21,446 nucleotides of DNA from a virus. The stretch lies in the IMG/VR virus record IMGVR_UViG_3300012353_000010, positions 1 to 21,446 of that record; one strand, given 5' to 3'. Positions 7,903 to 13,719 of the stretch are shown here, piece by piece (positions within the stretch are counted from its first letter, which is position 1; every line of letters starts with the position of its first letter). The notes below the pieces were generated by a model. It was not told where the DNA came from. It made no database searches and was given only the letters and a program-made list of their open reading frames with translations. The position numbers and the translations under genes are program-made.

Positions 7903-7967
7903 GCGCGTTCGGCGGACTGGGATTCCTGGTCTTTATCGCACTGAATCTATTAACATGGGCCATATAG
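7878..7967 (+). CDS. Very small membrane protein, 29 aa
   Basis: The proposed ATG lies within the end of the glycosyltransferase gene, behind ACGGAGTCGGA. The whole product after MPKLLIE is one hydrophobic helix (IGAFGGLGFLVFIALNLLTWAI), with a Gly-rich face. The stop TAG is one base before the ATG of the large methyltransferase fusion gene. The frame stays open back to 7731, but that longer reading lies in the shadow of the glycosyltransferase gene. Such mini-proteins are easy to miss in gene calling. Function unknown. Confidence 0.4.
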   Translation: MPKLLIEIGAFGGLGFLVFIALNLLTWAI

Positions 7968-7968
7968 A

Positions 7969-9801
7969 ATGCGCACCGAACATCTAGACGATCTGATTAA
8001 GTTGCATAAGCCGCGTATCATCACCGAAATCGGTGTGGCGAGATGCACAACCGCGTTGCGCATGATCGATTGCGCGTTCAAAGAACAAGACGAGATCACG
8101 TACTATGGCTTCGATCTGTTCGAGGATTTGGACGATGCCAGGATCAAGGCCGAGTTTCAGGGAAAGAAGCCGTTGTCTTTCGACCAGGCTTGCAAGCTGT
8201 TTACCGATGCGACTACGCGTTATGCTGAGCATGGCAAAACGCTTCATTGGAATCTGCAGCGAGGCTCAACGACACAAACGTTACTTCATTGCCAGAAAGA
8301 GGCGCTGACCGCTGATCTTGTCTACCTGGACGGAGGGCATTCGGTCGAGACCATCAAACATGATCTGCGAGCATTGAAGGGCTCAAAGGTCATTCTGCTG
8401 GATGACTTCTACCACGACCGGGAACCAGATTTCACTCAGCGCTGGGGTTGCAACGCTGTGGTGCAGGAGCTGTATCCCGGCGATTTTGCATTCATGCCAG
8501 TTATCGACCGCATGCCGGGAGCTGATGGCCATCCGATCGACATTGGGCAGGTGGTGGTGCCGCGCAGCGCTTGGCCACTGGCGCGCCTCATGGCGCCGCT
8601 GACGGTCATTCGCCAGAGCAAGCCGAAGACGGCATTCATCTATGCCGACCCGGTTTCGACACGCTATCTCAGCCGCGAGATCATCGCGCATGGCGGCACC
8701 GTGACGGAAGAATTCGCGCGTACCGACATCGATTTCTCCTATGTCGATTGTGTCTGCGGCGATCAGTATATGGATCGCGACGAAGCCATCGATGCATGGG
8801 AGAAAATCAAGCACGTCCCGGTGAAGGTATTCGGAGGCCTGGTGCTGGATGATGCCGTTCATGATGGTGCCGGCCATATCCTGCATGCTGATCCCACCAT
8901 CAATCGCATGACGATTTCTGGTCTGGACAAGCTCGATGGTCGCGAAGTCGGTTGCTTCGTCTCGCCGAAGGCTGCATGGCAACAGAAGGCGCGCATTCAC
9001 GTCGCCACGCGCAACTGCGTCGACAACGAAGTCATCATCGCCAATATTCGCGCCAATGCGCCACGGATTCATCGCTGGATTGAAACATGCCGGCCGCATG
9101 ATGGCAAAATCCTGTTCGTTTCGGCAGGGCCAAGCCTCAAGGGGTTGCTGCCGGAAATCCGCGAACGGTCCACCGATGCCAAGATCGTCTGCGTCAAACA
9201 TGCGCACGATCCCCTGATAGAGGCCGGCATCATTCCGTGGGGCTGCGTGCTGCTCGATCCACGCGATCACGTCAAACAGTTCGTCCAGAACCCACATCCC
9301 CGGACGATCTACTTCACCGCGTCAATGGTTTCTCATACCACGGTGGATATCCTGCTCGAGAAGCGGGCGCGGATTGTCGGTTATCACGCGCTGGTTGGCG
9401 CTGGTGAGGATAAGGTGCTCCCGAAGGGCACCATGTTCATGGTGGGTGGCACGTCCGCTGCCGTGCGCGGGCTGCCGCTATTCTTGACGCTCGGCTTTAG
9501 GGATTTCACCCTATATGCCTATGACAGCTGCTTCGATGAACGCCCAGCAAATATCGGCGAAAAGACCAAGCTTGGTTATGACCGATATGTCAAAGTCGAG
9601 ATTGGCGGCAAGAAGTTCTGGACAGAACTCGAACTCGTAGCCCAAGCTCAGGATTTCAAAGAGTTCATGACGATTTTAAGTCAGACGGAAATGACATCAT
9701 CAGTAAAGCTTGATGTGCGTGGTGGTGGTATCTGTAAGCACCTGTTCGACTTAATGCGTCCAATCCGTCCGTCATTCGAGGACCTTGCCAGGATTTTCTA
9801 G
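7969..9801 (+). CDS. Fusion protein: class I methyltransferase (Methyltransf_24-like) + DUF115/MAF-like domain
   Basis: The 610-residue protein appears to hold two recognisable parts. Residues 1-150 look like a Methyltransf_24-type SAM methyltransferase: IITEIGVARCTTALRMI (17-33), YYGFDLFED (45-53), LHWNLQRGST (92-101), ADLVYLDGGHSVETIKHDL (115-133) and VILLDDFYHD (141-150). Residues about 380-600 look like DUF115, the core of Maf motility-associated factors that transfer nonulosonic sugars to flagellin: ILFVSAGPSLKGLL (381-394), GGTSAAVRGLPLFLTLGF (493-510) and TLYAYDSCFDE (514-524). The 200-residue linker (about 180-380) holds another alpha/beta region I do not recognise. Placement after three or four glycosyltransferase genes fits glycoprotein or glycan synthesis. 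Donor, acceptor and methylation target are inferred only. Confidence 0.75.
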   Translation: MRTEHLDDLIKLHKPRIITEIGVARCTTALRMIDCAFKEQDEITYYGFDLFEDLDDARIKAEFQGKKPLSFDQACKLFTDATTRYAEHGKTLHWNLQRGSTTQTLLHCQKEALTADLVYLDGGHSVETIKHDLRALKGSKVILLDDFYHDREPDFTQRWGCNAVVQELYPGDFAFMPVIDRMPGADGHPIDIGQVVVPRSAWPLARLMAPLTVIRQSKPKTAFIYADPVSTRYLSREIIAHGGTVTEEFARTDIDFSYVDCVCGDQYMDRDEAIDAWEKIKHVPVKVFGGLVLDDAVHDGAGHILHADPTINRMTISGLDKLDGREVGCFVSPKAAWQQKARIHVATRNCVDNEVIIANIRANAPRIHRWIETCRPHDGKILFVSAGPSLKGLLPEIRERSTDAKIVCVKHAHDPLIEAGIIPWGCVLLDPRDHVKQFVQNPHPRTIYFTASMVSHTTVDILLEKRARIVGYHALVGAGEDKVLPKGTMFMVGGTSAAVRGLPLFLTLGFRDFTLYAYDSCFDERPANIGEKTKLGYDRYVKVEIGGKKFWTELELVAQAQDFKEFMTILSQTEMTSSVKLDVRGGGICKHLFDLMRPIRPSFEDLARIF

Positions 9802-9808
9802 CAGCGTC

Positions 9809-11386
9809 ATGCTTGAATATGAGGAGCTGGATTCTCTTCTATCCCAAATATACATAGACGCAAGCGGTGGCGTAGACGAGTTCGAGCGTCAAAGAGATAT
9901 AGCTGCTCTTCTTGGTCTATATACACCGCAAGACAGGCAAATTCTCTTTCACGACTCCATCTGCAGGCAGATTATCTATGGCGGCGCTGCCGGCGGCGGT
10001 AAGTCTCACGCATGCCGCTGGGACCTTATTCGCCTAGCGCTGCGTAATCCCGGTTTCCAAGGCTATCTCTTCCGCCGCACGCGCAAGATGCTGCTGGGCA
10101 CGCACATACGGCCGCTCAAGCGGGTGCTTGCCAAATTTCCATCACTTGGCAGATACAGCGACCAGCGCTCCGTATTCGAGTTCTTCAACGGCAGCGTGCT
10201 TTATATGTGTTACTGCGACACCGACGATGACGTGTTCAATTATCTTTCAGAAGAGATGCATGCGTGCCTGCTGGACGAGGCGACACAGTTCACTAATCAT
10301 CAGATCGGGTATCTCAAGACACGGCTGAGGCTCGGAGGGTGGGAGCCGACTGTTGATGGCGATAAGCTACCGCGCTTCGTGCTGGCCACCAATCCTGGTG
10401 GTCCGGGGCATGATTACGTCAAGTCTCTTCGCGACCAGGCGCCGGCCGAAACGGTGTTTCACGACCGCGAAATGCGCGACACACGGAATCCAGCAGACAA
10501 GGGCTGGACCACCGTATTCATCCCGGCGCGGATGGACGACAACAAATATCTTGATATCGATTATGGCTCGGCATTCGGCATGCTGCCGCCAGAGACGCAA
10601 CGGGCGTACCGTGATGGCGACTGGGACGTCATCGCTGGTGCGGCGCTGCACAATCTGCGGCGTGATACGCACATGCTCGGTATCTTCAAGCCGCCGGCGC
10701 ATTGGCTACGGTTCATGTCAATGGACTGGGGAATGGCCAAGCCGTTCGCCATCGGCTGGTATGCCGTCTGTGACAACGACCATTGGATCAAGTTCAAGCA
10801 CAGCGAGGGCGGGCCCAAGTTCATTCCGCGCGGCGCCGTGGTCATGTACCGCGAACTCTACGGATATGGCGGCAAGGGCAATGTCGGCTGCTATTGGCCG
10901 CCTGGCCGAGTCGCCACCGAAATCTTGAAGCTCGAGAAGGCAGTGGGCGAGAAGATGGCTTACCGGGTGGCCGACACCGAGATATGGGCGCAGCACGGCG
11001 GGCCGTGCGTGGCAGAGATGTTCACCAATGAGGGAATCTATTTCACCAAAGCAAGGAAGGACAGGATTCGCAATTACAATGAGATGCTTACTAGGCTAGC
11101 GGGCGAGGGAGATTATACGCCAGAAGGCACTATGACCAACAGGCCGATGTTTTTCATCACCAAGAACTGTGCTCACTGGTGGCGCACATGCCCGACGCTG
11201 ATGATCGATCCGCTCGAGCCGGAGAAGGGTCCGGAAACCAAAAACACCGAGGATCACCATTACGACCAGACCGCATATGCCCTGCGGTCACGGCCATGGG
11301 TGCAGGACGAGGTTGACGCGGCGGAAGAGGATGACGAGCCGCAGCCGCTCAGGGGCTACGTTGCGCCGTATCAAGCCGTAGCTTAG
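9809..11386 (+). CDS. terL: Terminase large subunit (DNA-packaging ATPase/nuclease)
   Basis: From the ATG at 9809 the product has 525 residues (a TTG at 9785 would add eight). The ATPase domain shows a Walker A motif YGGAAGGGKS ending near residue 66, Walker B with catalytic Glu in ACLLDEATQF (D156, E157) and the coupling motif LATNPGGPG near 192-200. The nuclease domain has the first acidic ligand in MSMDWGMAKPF (D306), a second in YRVADTEIW (D389) and the C-terminal EDHHYDQTAYALR (D482, D486). This is a complete set for cutting and pumping DNA into proheads through the portal encoded at 1225. No small terminase subunit is seen upstream, where it would usually be; the preceding gene is the DUF115 fusion. 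Early codons are rich in A and T compared with the rest. Confidence 0.95.
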   Translation: MLEYEELDSLLSQIYIDASGGVDEFERQRDIAALLGLYTPQDRQILFHDSICRQIIYGGAAGGGKSHACRWDLIRLALRNPGFQGYLFRRTRKMLLGTHIRPLKRVLAKFPSLGRYSDQRSVFEFFNGSVLYMCYCDTDDDVFNYLSEEMHACLLDEATQFTNHQIGYLKTRLRLGGWEPTVDGDKLPRFVLATNPGGPGHDYVKSLRDQAPAETVFHDREMRDTRNPADKGWTTVFIPARMDDNKYLDIDYGSAFGMLPPETQRAYRDGDWDVIAGAALHNLRRDTHMLGIFKPPAHWLRFMSMDWGMAKPFAIGWYAVCDNDHWIKFKHSEGGPKFIPRGAVVMYRELYGYGGKGNVGCYWPPGRVATEILKLEKAVGEKMAYRVADTEIWAQHGGPCVAEMFTNEGIYFTKARKDRIRNYNEMLTRLAGEGDYTPEGTMTNRPMFFITKNCAHWWRTCPTLMIDPLEPEKGPETKNTEDHHYDQTAYALRSRPWVQDEVDAAEEDDEPQPLRGYVAPYQAVA

Positions 11387-11402
11387 GCCGCAAATCTTTC
11401 TG

Positions 11403-11431
11403 CTGACATATCGGCGGAATCGTCTCATATT
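11403..11431 (+). promoter_or_regulatory. Possible sigma-70 promoter upstream of the lysis cassette
   Basis: CTGACA (11403-11408) and CATATT (11426-11431) match the -35 and -10 boxes at five and four of six positions, with a 17-base spacer. They sit in one of the few non-coding gaps on the plus strand (11387-11438). The expected start point would be at or next to the ATG at 11439, so a transcript from it would be almost leaderless; no good ribosome-binding site is seen there either. Confidence 0.4.
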
Positions 11432-11438
11432 CATAGGC

Positions 11439-11990
11439 ATGCTTGAGCGTGCCCTCCCGTGGGAAGAGATTTTCGCCACTGGGCTGGAATTCATTCGCAC
11501 TGTCGAGGGCGGTCTATCGGACCGCCTGCCATCCGATGATCCGGGCGGGCTGACCAATCTCGGCATCACCCAAGGCACCTTGTCGACATACCGCAAGAGG
11601 TTTCCAGACGATCTCGACATGCCTTCTTCGGTGCGCACGCTGCAGAGTGGTCAGGCCGATCGCATCTATCGTAGGCTCTACTGGGAACCGTGCCGATGCA
11701 CCGAGCTGCCTCCCGCTGTGGCGTTGATCGTATTCAATGCGGCCGTGCAGTCGGGACAGACCAGGGCTGCGCGATGGCTGCAAGACGCGCTGAACGTCGC
11801 CGAAGACGGCATCATCGGACCTGAGACGATCGCTGCAGCGCAAGCGGCAGACCAGGCGCAGCTAATCGAGGAAATGCTTACCAATCAGCTGATGTTCGAG
11901 GATCATCTCAACAACTGGAACGCCAATCGCCGAGGCTGGACGAGACGACTGTTCCGGATATGCTGGCTGGCAGCTTGTCATGCGACATGA
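11439..11990 (+). CDS. Endolysin, GH108 N-acetylmuramidase with peptidoglycan-binding C-terminus
   Basis: The 183-residue protein cuts the glycan backbone of peptidoglycan at lysis. It has the GH108 signature: FIRTVEGGLSD with the catalytic Glu (E23 in EGG) and SDDPGGLTNLGIT at residues 32-44, then YRRLYWEPCRC around 77-87. The C-terminal part (AVALIVFNAAVQSG, TRAARWLQDALN, EDGIIGPETIAA at 122-133) matches the PG_binding_3 domain that follows GH108 in phage lysins. No signal peptide or SAR segment is seen at the N-terminus, so export should depend on a holin. It starts the cassette; its stop overlaps the next ATG (ATGA). Confidence 0.9.
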   Translation: MLERALPWEEIFATGLEFIRTVEGGLSDRLPSDDPGGLTNLGITQGTLSTYRKRFPDDLDMPSSVRTLQSGQADRIYRRLYWEPCRCTELPPAVALIVFNAAVQSGQTRAARWLQDALNVAEDGIIGPETIAAAQAADQAQLIEEMLTNQLMFEDHLNNWNANRRGWTRRLFRICWLAACHAT

Positions 11991-12496
11991 TCATCAGCAG
12001 GCTATTCGATGACTGGCGCCGATATGGCATTTACAATTGCGAATACGAACGGCCGATCGCCTTTCGCACTGTCGACGGCTGGCAGCTTTATAAGCCCGCC
12101 GTCTACAAGTGGGTATGGGACCGTGGGCCATTCGGCATCATGCACCCCTCCGGCTATCGCTGGGAGGCTAGTGTGCCAGCGATAGCACGTGGCATTGCTG
12201 ATCCAGAGATGCTGTGGGAAGCTTCGCTTCCGCATGACATCGGCTATGAGACGCAGGGCGGGCTGCGGCCGTTCCGGGTGTGGCATGATGATGGAACATT
12301 CTCCGAGCAGCAGCTGGTCAACTGGTATACCAGCAGGCCTCTCTCGGAAAACCCGGTGAGTAAGAGCCGCTGGGATGCTGTGCTGTTCGCCTTTGCGCTT
12401 GCCTCCGGAGTGCATCCAGGCATGGCCGAAGAAACCTATGTCGCGGTGACCATTGGCGGCGGTCCGGCGTGGGCAAGCGAGGAACCAGAGGCATGA
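11987..12496 (+). CDS. DUF1353-like phage protein
   Basis: The ATG at 11987 overlaps the endolysin stop, giving 169 residues. The protein has the DUF1353 layout: RPIAFRTVDGWQLYKPA near the start, then WEASVPAIAR (59-68, the position of the usual FDGASVP) and ASLPHDIGYET (79-89) with the conserved His-Asp. DUF1353 proteins occur in many phages, often by lysis or tail genes, with unproven function; the HD pair and SVP motif hint at a metal-dependent enzyme. No membrane segment. Followed by ATGA overlap with the next gene. Confidence 0.65.
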   Translation: MIISRLFDDWRRYGIYNCEYERPIAFRTVDGWQLYKPAVYKWVWDRGPFGIMHPSGYRWEASVPAIARGIADPEMLWEASLPHDIGYETQGGLRPFRVWHDDGTFSEQQLVNWYTSRPLSENPVSKSRWDAVLFAFALASGVHPGMAEETYVAVTIGGGPAWASEEPEA

Positions 12497-12810
12497 CGGG
12501 TTCTGAAACAGTCGGGTTCCTGTTCGACATTTCACCGGCGCTGAGCAATCTATTGATCACCGTCGCCACCGGATTCTTTGGCGTGGTGATGGCGTGGATC
12601 GCCTACAAGACCAGCACCATGGACAAGACGCTCAAGGAGCAGGCGACGCATATGCAGAAAGTTGTCGAGACGACTAATGGTATGAACGAAGCGCGACTTG
12701 CTGCTGAGAAGACCGCCGCGTTGGCTGTCGGGATGCTCGAAGGCCGCCAGCAAGTCCGCAAGGAGCTGAGCGGTGAATCGCCCAGTCCGGACAAGACCGG
12801 CAAGCCATGA
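12493..12810 (+). CDS. Membrane protein with one TM helix and coiled coil (holin or inner-membrane spanin candidate)
   Basis: The ATG at 12493 overlaps the previous stop and has GAGG just upstream. The 105-residue protein has a short N-terminus, a hydrophobic helix at about residues 18-37 (SNLLITVATGFFGVVMAWIA) and then a charged helix (YKTSTMDKTLKEQATHM ... RLAAEKTAALAVG) likely to form a coiled coil, ending in a polar tail. One N-terminal span plus a coiled coil fits an i-spanin, and a one-span holin is also possible. Its partner would be the next gene, a lipoprotein candidate. Lysis role is inferred from context. Confidence 0.55.
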   Translation: MTGSETVGFLFDISPALSNLLITVATGFFGVVMAWIAYKTSTMDKTLKEQATHMQKVVETTNGMNEARLAAEKTAALAVGMLEGRQQVRKELSGESPSPDKTGKP

Positions 12811-13118
12811 TCGTTATCAGGGCGCTGCAGATCGTGGCATTGCTCGCGGCAGTCGATCTGTCCACAGGCTGCGCCAATACTGAGTACGGCGGACTGAATT
12901 ACGCCACTGTGATTGCGCCAAACGGAGAAACGTGGAAGGTGATCAGCGGCAAGGATCAAACCGACACCAAGCTGGACATCGTTCGTGGCGATACGACTGT
13001 GCATTACAGCTCGAGCAAAGAAGACGCCACCACGGCGTTGACTGCTGCGCTCAAAGCTCAAACCGACCTGATCTCGCAACTGGCTGGATTGGTTTCTGGT
13101 CTGGTGCCTAAACCGTGA
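12807..13118 (+). CDS. Small lipoprotein candidate (possible outer-membrane spanin)
   Basis: The 103-residue protein starts with a basic-hydrophobic leader (MIVIRALQIVALLAAV) and a Cys at residue 22 in DLSTGC. The lipobox is imperfect because Ser, not a large aliphatic residue, is at -3, so lipidation is likely but not certain. The mature part has YATVIAPNGETWKVISGKDQ and a helical Ala/Leu-rich C-terminus. It overlaps the preceding gene by ATGA. Position after a membrane/coiled-coil protein fits an o-spanin, although it is larger than many and lacks a Pro-rich linker. Confidence 0.5.
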   Translation: MIVIRALQIVALLAAVDLSTGCANTEYGGLNYATVIAPNGETWKVISGKDQTDTKLDIVRGDTTVHYSSSKEDATTALTAALKAQTDLISQLAGLVSGLVPKP

Positions 13119-13144
13119 TTTGCCGCGCTCCGCTCGCAATGACG
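13117..13144. repeat. Short intergenic repeat of the RSARND type
   Basis: On the minus strand this reads CGTCATTGCGAGCGGAGCG followed by CGGCAAATC, close to a dispersed element I recall from rhizobial and other bacterial genomes (CGTCATTGCGAGCG-AGCGAAGCAATC). The plus strand translates to PRSARND, a spurious peptide well known from such repeats. It lies directly after the lipoprotein stop and before the ribosome-binding site of the fibre gene, so it may be a remnant picked up from a host. Single copy here. Confidence 0.4.
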
Positions 13145-13161
13145 TTTTGGAGGCCAAGAAA

Positions 13162-13698
13162 ATGACGGTCACTGCAATTCTCAACACCCCCGCGAGTCTC
13201 GATCTTCCGATTGCCACGCCTTCCGCCGATGGGCTCATGTCGGCTGCTGACAAGTACAAAGTGGACAACATCGCCACCGGCACCGCTGGTGTGGCGAGCT
13301 TCAACAGCCGCACCGGTGCGGTCACGTCGGCTCCCGGAGATTATAACGCTAGTCAAATTACCGAGACGAGCAGCGCCAAAATCCTGACTTCTGCCGAGCG
13401 CGCCCGCATTCTCAGAGCGAATACCGTTACCCGTTTCACCGGTTCGCAAATCATCGGCCTTGCCGAGATGTTCGCCGATTATGCCGGCACATCATCGGCA
13501 ACCGCGACACTCACCACTGATATGACGGCTACCGTCATCACGATCGCCAATCGCGGCTCTTCTGTCTTGACCATTACGGCTGGCTCTGGACAGATCATCA
13601 ATGGTGGCAATATTGCTCTTCCTGCTGGCACGGCGAGCAGCCCGTCCAGCGTCTGTCTGACTCGCGATCCATCAAATGGCTCTTGGTGGAAGCGCTAA
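13162..13698 (+). CDS. Short tail fibre protein
   Basis: GGAGG at 13149-13153 lies eight bases before the ATG, so this start is firm; the frame is open to 13120 but that part is the repeat. The 178-residue product has the tail-fibre motif GLMSAADKYKVDNI at residues 24-37 and one copy of the repeat VASFNSRTGAVTSAPGDY at 44-61. The C-terminal 50 residues (VLTITAGSGQIINGG, SVCLTRDPSNGSWWKR) match the end of the next, larger fibre (RTITGGN, TICFSIRASNGSWRKV), so the two genes are paralogues and this is a miniature version. Likely a trimeric fibre or fibre tip. Confidence 0.8.
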   Translation: MTVTAILNTPASLDLPIATPSADGLMSAADKYKVDNIATGTAGVASFNSRTGAVTSAPGDYNASQITETSSAKILTSAERARILRANTVTRFTGSQIIGLAEMFADYAGTSSATATLTTDMTATVITIANRGSSVLTITAGSGQIINGGNIALPAGTASSPSSVCLTRDPSNGSWWKR

Positions 13699-13719
13699 CA
13701 TCTCAAAGGACTACTGTAC

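Noticed and set aside
8383-9297. Minus-strand open frame of 304 codons opposite the methyltransferase/DUF115 gene
   Set aside because: Antisense shadow; the plus strand holds clear motifs over the same stretch.
13120-13161. N-terminal extension of the short fibre gene
   Set aside because: It only translates the RSARND-type repeat; GGAGG at 13149-13153 points to the ATG at 13162.
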